The notes: generated by a model not told the origin, from the letters alone. A stretch of DNA of 38,740 bases from Clostridia bacterium (GCA_017462485.1 JAFTRA010000033.1:1-38740); one strand, 5' to 3'. Counted from the stretch's first letter, positions 23,705 to 33,233 are shown. Made by a program: numbers and translations.

Positions 23705-25132
23705 ATGAGCTTATTAAAACAAAAGTTTACATTTTTTAAGCAAAAGTACATAGGCGACAGAGATTTTTACAAGCTTGTTTTTAAAATTTCCATACCTATG
23801 ATGATACAAAACGGAATAACAAACCTCGTCTCCTTGCTTGACAACGTGATGGTTGGAAGGCTTGGAACTGAGGCTATGTCCGGCATATCTATCGTCAACC
23901 AGTTTATCTTTATTTTCAATCTGCTTATCTTTGGCTCGCTAGCCGCCGCGGGTATATATATGGCGCAGTTTCACGGCAGCAACGATACCGACGGCCTAAG
24001 ATATTCATTCAGATTCAAGCTTCTTATAACCGTCTCTGCCGCTGTAATCGGCACTGTGGTTCTCTTTGCCTTTCACGGCACTTTCATAAATATGTTTCTC
24101 CACGACAGTGAAAGTGCGGGAGACCTTGCGCTGACGTACAGTCTCGGAAAAGAGTATCTTTTCGTTATGCTCGTAGGACTTATTCCGTATGCGGTATCTC
24201 AAATTTACGCTTCTTCGCTGCGTGAAACGGGAGAGGTTGTCGTACCTATGATAAGCTCGGTTGCCGCAGTCGTAACCAACTTTATTTTGAATTTGATACT
24301 TATTTTTGGATATCTCGGATTCCCTAGGCTAGGTGTTAAGGGAGCGGCAATAGCCACGGTTATATCAAGATTTGCGGAGCTCTTCATTTTGGTTATTTAC
24401 GCTCACGTAAAAACTAACCGTTTCGCATATCTTAAGGGAGCGTACTCATCAATCAAAATCCCGAGGGGGCTCTTCAAAGTAATTTTCATCAAGGGCATTC
24501 CCTTGATGCTCAACGAGTTTTTCTGGGGAATGGCTATGACGATGCGAAATCAATGCTATTCAACCAGAGGTCTTGACGTGGTTGCGGCTCTTAATATTTC
24601 CACAACCATTTTTAACCTGTTCAGCGTTGTATATATGGCAATAGGCTCTTCGGTTGCGATTATCGTTGGAAATCTTCTCGGCTCGGGAGAAATTGATGAA
24701 GCGAAGGATAAGGACAGAAAGCTCATAGCGTTCTCAATCCTTTCGGGAACGATTCTCGCCTCGCTTATGCTTATTTCCTCAATCTTTTTCCCATCGGTAT
24801 ACAAAACCTCCGCACAAGTTCGAAGCCTTGCGTCGTATATGATGATAGTTTCAGGTCTTACTATGCCGTTTGCGGCTTTCGCTAACGCTGCGTACTTTAC
24901 TATCCGCTCGGGAGGAAAGGTGCTTATAACTCTTATTTTCGACAGCTTTTATATGTGGTCCGTCGTAATGCCCATATCCATAATTTTTGCGTATTTTACA
25001 AACGTAAACATATTTATTCTCTTCCCCATATGTCAAGTATCGGACGCCCTCAAAAGCATCTTCGGATTGATTCTTCTGAAAAAAGGAACCTGGGCGAACG
25101 TTCTCGTAACCGACGAAAGCTTAAAACGTTAA
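23705..25132 (+). CDS. MATE family efflux transporter
   Basis: 475 residues, 12 predicted membrane segments in two homologous halves. MATE signatures: FKISIPMMIQNGITNLVSLLDNVMVGRLGTEAMSGISIVNQF at the start of half one, and IKGIPLMLNEFFWGMAMTMRNQCYSTRGLDVVAALNISTTI at the start of half two. Cation-coupled export of drugs or metabolites is the family role. No Shine-Dalgarno sequence is visible before ATG 23705, which follows the upstream terminator by only 17 bases. I see no clear promoter, so the expression signals are unclear. Confidence 0.93.
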   Translation: MSLLKQKFTFFKQKYIGDRDFYKLVFKISIPMMIQNGITNLVSLLDNVMVGRLGTEAMSGISIVNQFIFIFNLLIFGSLAAAGIYMAQFHGSNDTDGLRYSFRFKLLITVSAAVIGTVVLFAFHGTFINMFLHDSESAGDLALTYSLGKEYLFVMLVGLIPYAVSQIYASSLRETGEVVVPMISSVAAVVTNFILNLILIFGYLGFPRLGVKGAAIATVISRFAELFILVIYAHVKTNRFAYLKGAYSSIKIPRGLFKVIFIKGIPLMLNEFFWGMAMTMRNQCYSTRGLDVVAALNISTTIFNLFSVVYMAIGSSVAIIVGNLLGSGEIDEAKDKDRKLIAFSILSGTILASLMLISSIFFPSVYKTSAQVRSLASYMMIVSGLTMPFAAFANAAYFTIRSGGKVLITLIFDSFYMWSVVMPISIIFAYFTNVNIFILFPICQVSDALKSIFGLILLKKGTWANVLVTDESLKR

Positions 25133-25207
25133 TTTCAAACGATATCGCAATAATCCGCAAATTTAATAAAGTCATATCGGTAAGTTAAATAAAAAGGACT
25201 TCAAAAG

Positions 25208-26485
25208 ATGATAAATTCTTTAACAAAAGAAAAATATAACTACTACGTCAGAGTTCTCGAGGAAGAGCTTGTTCCCGCTATGGGATGCACAGAGCCTATC
25301 GCAATCGCATATGCGGCGGCAACGGCAAAAAAGGTACTCGGAAAACTCCCTACTGAATGCGAAATCTCCGTCAGCGGAAATATTATCAAGAATGCAAAAA
25401 GCGTAGTCGTTCCTCATACTGACGGTATGCGAGGAATCGAGGCTGCTGTGATTGCCGGTCTTGTTGCCGGAAATGCCGATGCAAAGCTTGAGGTACTCTC
25501 GGACGTGACGGACAAAGAGATTAAGATGATGAAAAGCATTCGTGAAACTCTTCCCGTAAGGCTCACGATGTCTGACAGCGAGCTTGCGTTTGATATTTGC
25601 CTCTCTGCAAGGAGTGAGGGCAACGAGGCGCTGGTCAGAATAGCTTCCAAGCATACAAATATCGTTCTTATAAAGAAAAACGGAAAAACGCTCTACGAGG
25701 GTAAAATCGAGCCTGCAAAGGAAAGCAAAAAGGCAGAGCTTTCGGTAGAGGAAATAGTAGAATTTGCGAACACGGTGAACATTTCCGATATAGAAAAGAC
25801 CATTTCACGCCAGATTGAGTATAATATGGCGATAGCTAACGAGGGACTTTCCGGAAACTACGGCGCAAATATAGGCAAGGTTTACCTTTCAACCTACTCG
25901 AACGATATAAGCGTTAAGGCGAAGGCTTACGCTGCTGCCGGAAGCGACGCAAGAATGAACGGCTGCGAGCTGCCCGTTATTATAAACTCGGGTAGCGGAA
26001 ACCAAGGAATGACAGCGTCGATTCCCGTCATCATATACTCGGTAGAAATGAAGCTTCCAAAGGAAAAGCTTTACCGCGCTCTCGTTTTATCAAATCTTCT
26101 CACCATACATATAAAGCACGGTATAGGTACTCTTTCGGCATATTGCGGCGCAGTTGCGGCAGGAGCCTCCGCGGGTGCGGGAATAGCCTATCTTCACGGT
26201 GGCGGATTCAAGGAAATCGCCCATACGCTCGTAAATGCTCTTGCGATAGATTCGGGTTTGATTTGCGACGGAGCAAAGGCAAGCTGCGCGGCAAAAATCG
26301 CTACCGCAGTTGAAAACGGAATACTCGGATTCAATCTTTACCGCTCGGGAAATCAGTTCTTCGGCGGCGACGGAATCGTGCAAAAGGGCGTTGAAAACAC
26401 CATTAAAAACGTTTGCAAGCTCGCGCGAGACGGTATGAAGGATACCGATAAGGAAATTCTTAACATAATGCTTAATTGCGATTAA
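25208..26485 (+). CDS. L-cysteine desulfidase / UPF0597 family protein
   Basis: The family degrades L-cysteine to pyruvate, ammonia and sulfide with an oxygen-sensitive Fe-S cluster, and is related to the serine dehydratase alpha chain. The N-terminal signature LEEELVPAMGCTEPIAIAYAAA with Cys25 is present, along with NSGSGNQGMTASIPVIIY and HIKHGIGTLSAYCGAVAAGASAGAGIAYLHGG; further conserved Cys residues occur at CDGAKASCAAK. 425 aa, full length. AAGGAC precedes the ATG, 75 bases after the MATE gene on the same strand. Cytoplasmic. The desulfidase activity is by family, not shown. Confidence 0.88.
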   Translation: MINSLTKEKYNYYVRVLEEELVPAMGCTEPIAIAYAAATAKKVLGKLPTECEISVSGNIIKNAKSVVVPHTDGMRGIEAAVIAGLVAGNADAKLEVLSDVTDKEIKMMKSIRETLPVRLTMSDSELAFDICLSARSEGNEALVRIASKHTNIVLIKKNGKTLYEGKIEPAKESKKAELSVEEIVEFANTVNISDIEKTISRQIEYNMAIANEGLSGNYGANIGKVYLSTYSNDISVKAKAYAAAGSDARMNGCELPVIINSGSGNQGMTASIPVIIYSVEMKLPKEKLYRALVLSNLLTIHIKHGIGTLSAYCGAVAAGASAGAGIAYLHGGGFKEIAHTLVNALAIDSGLICDGAKASCAAKIATAVENGILGFNLYRSGNQFFGGDGIVQKGVENTIKNVCKLARDGMKDTDKEILNIMLNCD

Positions 26486-26502
26486 ATCGGTCTATTACAA
26501 TA

Positions 26503-26589
26503 AAAATGGCAGCTCAAGCTTTCGATATGAACCCCAAAAGGTCAGGCGCTTTTTGGGGCGTATATCATTTCGGACTTGGCTGCCATTTT
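26503..26589. repeat. Long two-tier hairpin
   Basis: An outer 11-bp stem, AAAATGGCAGC (26503-26513) with GCTGCCATTTT (26579-26589), encloses an inner 8-bp stem, CCCCAAAA (26532-26539) with TTTTGGGG (26551-26558), with partly pairing sequence between. It can act as a terminator for the desulfidase gene, but at 87 bases it is much larger than the other terminators here and could be a small mobile repeat or RNA. Confidence 0.65.
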
Positions 26590-26654
26590 CGTTAAGGATT
26601 TTCTGCGCGGGCACAAAAAAGATAATTTATTGCTATAAGTATATAATTATTTGC

Positions 26655-26684
26655 TTGATTTTTTTCACCGCTGTTTGCTACAAT
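26655..26684 (+). promoter_or_regulatory. Promoter of the arabinofuranosidase gene
   Basis: TTGATT (26655-26660), 18 bases, TACAAT (26679-26684). The short inverted repeat AAAGGCTTGCAAAGCCTTT (26695-26713) follows the likely start point and could be an operator or leader hairpin. Confidence 0.65.
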
Positions 26685-26753
26685 TGAAATGCGAAAAGGC
26701 TTGCAAAGCCTTTGATAAATTTAAGTTGTCTTTCAGACAGAACGGAGATTATT

Positions 26754-28220
26754 ATGCAAACGACAAGAATTGTTGTCCCCGAGAAAATAGGTAAAATCGC
26801 GCCTGAAATTTACGGTCACTTTTCAGAGCATATCGGAGGCGTTTTTTACGGCGGACTTTGGGTTGGAAGGGATTCGTATATTCCAAACGAAAAAGGCTTC
26901 AGAAAGGACGCGCTAGACCTTTTAAGAAAAATAGGTGTTCCCGTTCTCAGATGGCCGGGAGGATGCTTCGCCGAAACTTATAATTGGAGAGACGGTATAG
27001 GGAATAACAGACCCGTGCGTCATAATTGGTGGACAAGAAATGACGGAAGATACGAAAGCAACGAGGTTGGAACGCACGAATTTTTCGACCTTTGTGAGCT
27101 TCTTGGAGCGAAAGCATATCTTGCGATAAACGTAACGTCAATAACTCCCCTCGATGCACGCGAGTGGCTTGATTACTGCCTCTCACCCAAGGGCAGCACG
27201 ACGCTCGCAAAGCTTCGAGAGCAAAACGGTCACCCCGAGCCATTTAAAATTGACTATATCGGTGTCGGTAACGAAAACTGGGGCGGCGGCGGAAATATGA
27301 CACCCGATTACTACGCCCTTGAATACAGACGCTTCGCTACTCTTATAGATAATGTGTGTAAGGCTTGTAAGAGCGACGCATTAGTCGTTGCGGGTGGAGC
27401 AAACCATACCGATTTTAACTGGACTCACGACCTTGCCGCGAATTTGGCTACGACCCCGAGAACTCCCGGCTGGGGTATGTCATTCCACTTCTATACCACA
27501 AAAGCGGGTGACTGTGTAAATTACACGGTTGACGATTGGAACACAACTATTAAACTAGCGAGAGCTATTGAGCCCACGCTACTGCGTCACGACGCTATAA
27601 CTCAAGGCTTCGGAATAAACAATAAGTGCAAGCTCGTCATAGACGAATGGGGCTGCTGGCATCCCGACGGCTCGGGACCTAGCAAGGGATACAACCTCTT
27701 TGAGCAACAATCAACTATGCGCGATGCAATAGTAACAGCTCTCTCACTCAATATATTTAACAATCACGCAGACAAGATATATATGACTAACGTCGCTCAG
27801 GTTTGTAATAATCTTCACTCTCTCTTGCTCTGCGACGGCGGAAAAAACCTTATAACCACTCCGACGTATCACGTATTCGATATGTATAAAAATCATATGG
27901 GAGCAAACGCAGTCAAGGTATTGCTTGAGAACAATGACACCCTTTCCGCATCCGCATCAATTAAGGACGGTTATCTTACGTTTACGCTTGCAAACCTTAC
28001 GGCAGACAAAGACGAAGAAACAAAAGTTGAGCTCTTAGGCTGTGATACCGACTTTGCGCTCGCAGAAGCATACGTTCTATCATCTCCCGATATGCGCGAC
28101 CACAATACGTTTGATGAGCCCACTAAAATAGCTCCAAAGAGCATAAAGCTTGATATCAGAAAAGCAATTTCCGTTCCTGCCGCTTCTGTGATTTCTATGA
28201 AAATCAAGCTTGGTAGCTAA
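26754..28220 (+). CDS. Alpha-N-arabinofuranosidase, GH51
   Basis: It releases terminal L-arabinose from arabinan or arabinoxylan oligosaccharides by a retaining mechanism. Catalytic acid/base Glu174 lies in IGVGNENWGGGGNM and nucleophile Glu298 in LVIDEWGCWH. The N-terminal IYGHFSEHIGGVFYGGLWVG and LRWPGGCFAETYNWRDGIG are strong GH51 signatures, and the last 100 residues are the beta-sandwich. 488 aa, no signal peptide, so intracellular. I chose ATG 26754 with GGAG six bases upstream. It is a single-gene unit with its own promoter and a shared terminator. Confidence 0.97.
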   Translation: MQTTRIVVPEKIGKIAPEIYGHFSEHIGGVFYGGLWVGRDSYIPNEKGFRKDALDLLRKIGVPVLRWPGGCFAETYNWRDGIGNNRPVRHNWWTRNDGRYESNEVGTHEFFDLCELLGAKAYLAINVTSITPLDAREWLDYCLSPKGSTTLAKLREQNGHPEPFKIDYIGVGNENWGGGGNMTPDYYALEYRRFATLIDNVCKACKSDALVVAGGANHTDFNWTHDLAANLATTPRTPGWGMSFHFYTTKAGDCVNYTVDDWNTTIKLARAIEPTLLRHDAITQGFGINNKCKLVIDEWGCWHPDGSGPSKGYNLFEQQSTMRDAIVTALSLNIFNNHADKIYMTNVAQVCNNLHSLLLCDGGKNLITTPTYHVFDMYKNHMGANAVKVLLENNDTLSASASIKDGYLTFTLANLTADKDEETKVELLGCDTDFALAEAYVLSSPDMRDHNTFDEPTKIAPKSIKLDIRKAISVPAASVISMKIKLGS

Positions 28221-28251
28221 TAAATGCAAACTAACATTTACAAAAACAACA

Positions 28252-28290
28252 AAAAAGATGTACGAATCAAAAGCTCGTACATCTTTTTTC
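28252..28290. terminator. Bidirectional terminator
   Basis: A perfect 15-bp stem (AAAAAAGATGTACGA at 28252-28266, TCGTACATCTTTTTT at 28276-28290) between the convergent GH51 and PH-domain genes, with T tracts in both directions. Confidence 0.92.
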
Positions 28291-28312
28291 AATTGTTTTT
28301 ATTTTAATAAAA

Positions 28313-29026
28313 TCAGAATATTCCGTCCGTTGCTGCAATATAAGGATTATTGCTGATATTTTCAACAGCGGCAGTATTGAGCATATGGTGAACGAGATAT
28401 TCACGAAGATCTTCAGGTCTTGCCATTTTCTCGAAATCTATATCCCATGGACCTACAACGTCAACGTGAACCTTACCGTATCCAAGAATGTTCTTATAGG
28501 TCTTAACAGCGGTTACTTCGGGGAATACCGTCTTCTTACTGTGCTTAAAGAATACACCCGTTTTCTCTACGACACACGTATCGTAAAACTCAATATACTT
28601 ATGACGGATAATTATTATCTTAACAACGATAATCGAGATAGGAACTATCGCCCAAAGAGCAAGAACGATAAGCCAATTTGAAAGATATTCGCCCAAAATC
28701 TTATCTACTATCGGAGTTAGAATCTTATCAAGAGCGGGAACAAAATTGGGAAGTATCTTCAAAACCGGAATTATAGCGGGTATCAAAACGAAGAAGAATA
28801 CCACGTTCCACCAATCAAGCTTTTTACGTCTGATACAGATCGTCACCGGTATTACCATCCATAACGCAAGAGCTACGAGAGGAGTGCAATCGTTCGGGAA
28901 TTTCATATTCATAAATATCAAGGCGGCGGGAATTGCTATTACAAAGAACAGTATATTCCACCAATTAAAAGCAAGCCAAAGCGTCTTTCTTGCTATGTAA
29001 TTAGGTGACTGACTATAACGAGACAT
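28313..29026 (-). CDS. Membrane protein with bacterial PH domain
   Basis: 237 residues. Hydrophobic segments near 21-40, 48-63, 75-90 and 115-138 are followed by a soluble segment HKYIEFYDTCVVEKTGVFFKHSKKTVFPEVTAVKTYKNILGYGKVHVD, typical of the bPH_2 (YdbS/YdbT-like) fold. The membrane part looks like an internal repeat (FNWWNILFFVIAIPAALI and LDWWNVVFFFVLIPAIIP). The function is unknown. It starts after AAGGAG with its own promoter. Confidence 0.8.
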   Translation of the reverse strand: MSRYSQSPNYIARKTLWLAFNWWNILFFVIAIPAALIFMNMKFPNDCTPLVALALWMVIPVTICIRRKKLDWWNVVFFFVLIPAIIPVLKILPNFVPALDKILTPIVDKILGEYLSNWLIVLALWAIVPISIIVVKIIIIRHKYIEFYDTCVVEKTGVFFKHSKKTVFPEVTAVKTYKNILGYGKVHVDVVGPWDIDFEKMARPEDLREYLVHHMLNTAAVENISNNPYIAATDGIF

Positions 29027-29065
29027 ATTAGCTCTCCTTATCAGAAATTATAACTTAACAAAATA

Positions 29066-29094
29066 AGTATAACACAACGTGGTATAAAAGTCAA
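29066..29094 (-). promoter_or_regulatory. Promoter of the PH-domain gene
   Basis: Minus strand: TTGACT (29089-29094), 17 bases, TATACT (29066-29071). Confidence 0.75.
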
Positions 29095-29157
29095 CAAAAT
29101 AAATTGGAATTTTTTTGAAAATTGTTTTTTAAAAGCGAAAACAGAATATCCCTTAGT

Positions 29158-29661
29158 TTAATAACTGCTTATCGGAAGCTCCGTATTGTCCTCTCCCTTT
29201 TCCACCTTGAGAATTTTTACGTAATAGCTCATAGTATCGTTGACCGTAACAAGAACTCTGTCCCCTACCCTTTTACCCATAACGGCGCTGCCGAGCGGTG
29301 ATTCCTTACTGACAAAGCCGAGAAGGGCGTTCTGGCGAAGGGTGGTAACTATTTGTACGGTCTTTTCCGCATTCATTTTCTCGTTGAAGATAGTGACCTT
29401 ATCAAACAATGCGACAGAGTCCCCCGCATCCTCAATTTCGATAACGTTTGCAGTTCTTATCATAGCCTCGAGATAACGTATTCTTCCCTCGTTTTTACGC
29501 TTTTCTCTTTTTGCTTCTTTGTATTCTGCGTTTTCGGAAAGGTCGCCAAATTCTCTCGTACGCTTAAGCTCTGCGCCGAGCTTTGGAGCAAGCACGCTTC
29601 TGCGGTACTTGATTTCTTCCTCCATTTTCTCTATGTCAACCTTTGTAAGCTCGTCGTACAT
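29158..29661 (-). CDS. greA: Transcription elongation factor GreA
   Basis: It rescues backtracked RNA polymerase by stimulating transcript cleavage. The N-terminal coiled coil carries the signature REFGDLSENAEYKEAKREK with the acidic tip residues (D, E), and the C-terminal FKBP-like domain has SPLGSAVMGKRVGDRVLV. 167 aa, slightly longer than the typical 157. It begins one base after the ackA stop and must be translated from the same mRNA. Confidence 0.96.
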   Translation of the reverse strand: MYDELTKVDIEKMEEEIKYRRSVLAPKLGAELKRTREFGDLSENAEYKEAKREKRKNEGRIRYLEAMIRTANVIEIEDAGDSVALFDKVTIFNEKMNAEKTVQIVTTLRQNALLGFVSKESPLGSAVMGKRVGDRVLVTVNDTMSYYVKILKVEKGEDNTELPISSY

Positions 29662-29662
29662 A

Positions 29663-30859
29663 TCAGTTATTGAGTCCCTCTACGATAGCAAGCGTATCTC
29701 TTGCTATAACAAGCTCCTCGTTGGTGGGAATTACGTAAACCTTAACGGTGGAGTCGGGAGTCGAAATCTCGATTTCCTCACCGTGCGTCGCATTTTTTGC
29801 ATCGTCTATCTTAACGCCGAGGAATGCGAGCTTATCGCAAACGTACTTACGGTAGTCGGGAGTATTTTCACCTATTCCGCCCGTGAACACAAGAGCGTCG
29901 GTGCCTCCCATAGCGGCGATATATCCGCCGACAAGCTTAGTAAGCTGGTGGCAATACATCTTCTTTATGAGAATGCATCTTTCATTTCCCTCTGCGGCAA
30001 GCTTGCATATTTCCTGGTTGTCGGAGGTTATGCCCGAAACTCCAAGCATACCCGACTTTTTGTTCATCATTTTATCTATTTCGTCAGCCGTGCTGATTTC
30101 ACCCTTTTTCATAAGGTAGGGAATAATAGCCGAGTCGATGTTACCGCATCTCGTACCCATCATAATGCCCTCAAGGGGGGTAACACCCATAGACGTGTCA
30201 AAGCATTTGCCGTCCTTTACGGCACTTACGGACGCACCGTTTCCAAGGTGGCAGGTAACAACGTTAAGCTCGGGGTTTCCGAAAAGCTCACCTGCTCTTG
30301 CTGCAACGAATCTGTGCGACGTACCGTGGAAGCCGTAACGGCGAATCTTATACTTTTCGTAATACTCGTAGGGAAGTCCGTACATATAAGCGTAATCGGG
30401 CATAGTCTGATGGAAGCCCGTATCGAAAACTGCAACCTGGGGCACGTTCATTATCTTTTCGCACTCTACAATTCCCTTAAGGTTGGCGGGATTGTGAAGA
30501 GGACCGAGGTCGATGCACTCCTCTATAGTCTTCTTTACGTCTTCGGTAACAAGAACAGAGCCAGAAAGCTTCTCTCCGCCGTGCAGAACTCTGTGTCCAA
30601 CAGCGCTGATTTCATCAACGGAGGAAATAACACCGAGCTTTTCGTCAACGAGAGTATCAAGGACAAGCTGTAACGCCTCAGCGTGAGTAGGCAGGGATAC
30701 TGCTACCTTGTAATCCTCTCTTCCGGGTACCTTAAACTTAAAACCGGACTTTCCACCTATTTCTTCGCAAATACCCTTTGCGATAACCGATTCGTTTTCC
30801 ATATCAATAAGCTGGAATTTGAGTGACGAGCTGCCTGCGTTAATTACGAGAATTTTCAT
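29663..30859 (-). CDS. ackA: Acetate kinase
   Basis: It makes ATP and acetate from acetyl phosphate, the last step of mixed-acid fermentation. Motifs: ILVINAGSSSLKFQL at the N-terminus, VFDTGFHQTMP, YGFHGTSHRFVA, CHLGNGASV, and FTGGIGEN near the C-terminus. 398 aa, family-typical. No phosphotransacetylase is in the window. It lies 63 bases after the CvpA-like gene with no clear promoter between, so it appears to belong to the NUDIX-CvpA-ackA-greA operon. Confidence 0.98.
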   Translation of the reverse strand: MKILVINAGSSSLKFQLIDMENESVIAKGICEEIGGKSGFKFKVPGREDYKVAVSLPTHAEALQLVLDTLVDEKLGVISSVDEISAVGHRVLHGGEKLSGSVLVTEDVKKTIEECIDLGPLHNPANLKGIVECEKIMNVPQVAVFDTGFHQTMPDYAYMYGLPYEYYEKYKIRRYGFHGTSHRFVAARAGELFGNPELNVVTCHLGNGASVSAVKDGKCFDTSMGVTPLEGIMMGTRCGNIDSAIIPYLMKKGEISTADEIDKMMNKKSGMLGVSGITSDNQEICKLAAEGNERCILIKKMYCHQLTKLVGGYIAAMGGTDALVFTGGIGENTPDYRKYVCDKLAFLGVKIDDAKNATHGEEIEISTPDSTVKVYVIPTNEELVIARDTLAIVEGLNN

Positions 30860-30922
30860 TTTTTACAATCATTCCTTTCTAGAGAGCGGTCGTTTATCTT
30901 TTTCAAACCTTAGATTTTCATA

Positions 30923-32587
30923 TTAAGTTTCGGGAATTTCCACACCGTCGGGAATTTCCACACCGTCGGGAATTACTATATCGCCGGGATTCCCTGTTCC
31001 GTCAGGATTTTCAGTTCCGTCGGGATTTTCTGTGCCACCCGGAATTTCAATACCTCCGGGAAGCTCGGGAAGCGTTCCGCCCGATGCGTAAATATCGTAG
31101 TACGTAGCCAGGAAGTCCGCCATATCGGCATCGGTAACTTCTTCCTTATCGCCAAAGTTTTCAACAACGTAATCTGTAATCTGGTCAAGCTGTTCATCTT
31201 CAAGAGCTATTCCGTTTTCGGTAAGAGTATTGTTTATCTCGCCGCTTACAGCTTCCTTATACTCCTCTTCGGTCTCATAGCTTTCCTTATCAATTGAGAT
31301 TACGTCGTTAAGAGTGGACTTGACGTCCTGAATTGTCTCAACCGTATCCTTATCAACGCCGGAATTCTGAAGAAGTATATCCATAGCCACCTTTGAAAGC
31401 GTTTCGGAAAGTCCCGCAAATCTCGGGTTTTTATCAAGTATCATAGAAAGTCGCTTAAACGCTGAATTTCCGTTTTCATCAAGCGTAAGGAATGCCGAGA
31501 ACATTACTTCAATATCGGGAGATGCCATAACACCCTCATCAGAAAGCAGGTAGTAAACCTCAGCAAACGTATGTATATCACCCTCAATATTAGTTTCATC
31601 AGATGTTGCGAACACCTTAAGAAGTGAGGTCAGAAGAGTATTAAGCGGCTCGTCTATTCCAAGCTGGAACGCTCCGGTTTCCGTAGCCTTTCCGCCTGCC
31701 GCAAATACTTTTGAAACGATAATGGTCATAAGCTTATCGTCGCCAAAGCTATCAATCATCTGGTCAATGATTTGCTTATTCTCTTCGGTAAGATTTTTAT
31801 AGTCAACTCCTTCGCCCTTGTCAAGCTCGCCGTAATATACGTAAAGCTCAACGGCATCGTCAACTACCGTATGAACATTAATGGGCTCACCCTCAACGTC
31901 AATAGTAATAAATCTATCATAAATAAATCCAAAGTGATCATCAGCAATATTAAGAACGGGGTTCTGAGCTATCTTATCAAGGTTAGTGTGATAAAGCTCG
32001 GATATCTGCTGGGTGTTCTTAAAATCCTTGTGGTCTCTTTCAGCTACCGTTACAGCCTCTTGTGCGGTTTCAAGAATTCCCGCAACGGGAACGAGGATTA
32101 CCACAGCAATTAAAAGCCCCTGGAGAGCTCCGAGAATCGCTCCGAGAACGCGTGTTGCAAAACTATTGGCAGAATTAGTGAAGCCGAGAACTCCGCAAAC
32201 CATAATGTAAGGAACTATCAAAATTCCGGCTACGACAAAGAAAATTCCAATAAACATCAAGGGAATGATTACAACAGTAAGCGGAACCGCTAAAATATAC
32301 ACTGCTTCCTCTCCCTCAAGCGCGCCCGCCAAGGCACTCATTTGCTCACTCAAGGTAATTCCGAGCTTATTCGTAAGATCCAGCATAGTCTTACCCTCAA
32401 GGTAAGAGTGAATCCATTCATAAGCCCCCGTGCATATCACGAGAGAAACCATAAATGCGACCGCTACCGTGATAAATTTCATCGTCTGACGCGATATTCC
32501 TCTCACAAATCCAAGAAGCACGCCAATGCCTGCCAAACCGGCAACCAAAGCGTAAACAGATAGGTTTAAAATTTCAGATAATGGCAT
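30923..32587 (-). CDS. CvpA-like membrane protein with long extracytoplasmic region and repeat tail
   Basis: The first 180 residues resemble CvpA family membrane proteins: hydrophobic segments near 9-28, 32-51, 90-125 and 140-165, the second preceded by GFVRGISRQTMKF. The remaining 370 residues are acidic and helical, unlike classic CvpA (about 160 aa), and end in a Pro/Gly-rich tandem repeat of the type (E)NPDGT / IPDGVE, encoded by imperfect 18-base repeats at about 30926-31060. I chose ATG 32587 (GGGAGGAG six bases upstream) over 32626. Function unknown. Second gene of the operon. Confidence 0.75.
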   Translation of the reverse strand: MPLSEILNLSVYALVAGLAGIGVLLGFVRGISRQTMKFITVAVAFMVSLVICTGAYEWIHSYLEGKTMLDLTNKLGITLSEQMSALAGALEGEEAVYILAVPLTVVIIPLMFIGIFFVVAGILIVPYIMVCGVLGFTNSANSFATRVLGAILGALQGLLIAVVILVPVAGILETAQEAVTVAERDHKDFKNTQQISELYHTNLDKIAQNPVLNIADDHFGFIYDRFITIDVEGEPINVHTVVDDAVELYVYYGELDKGEGVDYKNLTEENKQIIDQMIDSFGDDKLMTIIVSKVFAAGGKATETGAFQLGIDEPLNTLLTSLLKVFATSDETNIEGDIHTFAEVYYLLSDEGVMASPDIEVMFSAFLTLDENGNSAFKRLSMILDKNPRFAGLSETLSKVAMDILLQNSGVDKDTVETIQDVKSTLNDVISIDKESYETEEEYKEAVSGEINNTLTENGIALEDEQLDQITDYVVENFGDKEEVTDADMADFLATYYDIYASGGTLPELPGGIEIPGGTENPDGTENPDGTGNPGDIVIPDGVEIPDGVEIPET

Positions 32588-32628
32588 TATATCTCCTCCC
32601 GCCGCAGCCTGTGCCACGGCATACATAA

Positions 32629-33177
32629 TTAAATAACTCCTTTGAGCTTTGCCGCCTTTAGAACGGCTATCTGGGTTTTCGCATCGCTTATTTTACCCGT
32701 CATAACCTGATCTACAAGGTCGGTAAGCGGCGCATACTCAACGTCGAGAAACTCATCGTCATCGAGCTCTCTTTCGGAGAACGTAAGCTCCTCCGCCAAG
32801 TACATATATATTTTCTCATTTATGAGCGCAGGCGAGGTATCAAGCTCTCCGAGGAAGGTCATTTTTCCCGCAACAGCGCCGGTCTCCTCTCGCAGCTCTC
32901 TTTTAGCTGCTGAAAGCGGGTCTTCTGTGGGATAATCAAGCTTTCCTGCGGGTATCTCGTAAAAGACTCTTCCGTGAGGGTATCTGTACTGACGCTCCAT
33001 AATTACTCTTCCGTCGGACGTAATCGGAATGACGCACACAGCCCCGACGTGAAGACAAAATTCACGGATAGACTTCTCGCCGTTCGGCAGAATTACCGTA
33101 TCGCAAACGACGTGCAAAACCTTGCCGTCGTAAATCTCTTTCCTCGAGACCTTTTGTTCTAAAAGATTTTCGTACAT
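32629..33177 (-). CDS. NUDIX hydrolase, ADP-ribose pyrophosphatase type
   Basis: 182 residues. The Nudix box GKLDYPTEDPLSAAKRELREETGA fits GX5EX7REUXEEXGU and is preceded by YEIPAGKLD, typical of ADP-ribose pyrophosphatases, which split ADP-ribose into AMP and ribose 5-phosphate. Cytoplasmic, Mg-dependent by family. First gene of the operon running to greA, with a good promoter and GAGGG before the ATG. Confidence 0.93.
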   Translation of the reverse strand: MYENLLEQKVSRKEIYDGKVLHVVCDTVILPNGEKSIREFCLHVGAVCVIPITSDGRVIMERQYRYPHGRVFYEIPAGKLDYPTEDPLSAAKRELREETGAVAGKMTFLGELDTSPALINEKIYMYLAEELTFSERELDDDEFLDVEYAPLTDLVDQVMTGKISDAKTQIAVLKAAKLKGVI

Positions 33178-33204
33178 AGCGCACCCTCAAATTTATTTAT
33201 ATAT

Positions 33205-33233
33205 ATTTTACCATTTATTTTCTCCTAAGTCAA
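33205..33233 (-). promoter_or_regulatory. Promoter of the NUDIX-CvpA-ackA-greA operon
   Basis: Minus strand: TTGACT (33228-33233), 17 bases, TAAAAT (33205-33210), 28 bases before the NUDIX start. Confidence 0.82.

Noticed and set aside
29519-30673. A 384-codon frame on the plus strand opposite ackA and greA.
   Set aside because: Antisense shadow; both minus-strand genes are unambiguous and the frame has no start signals.
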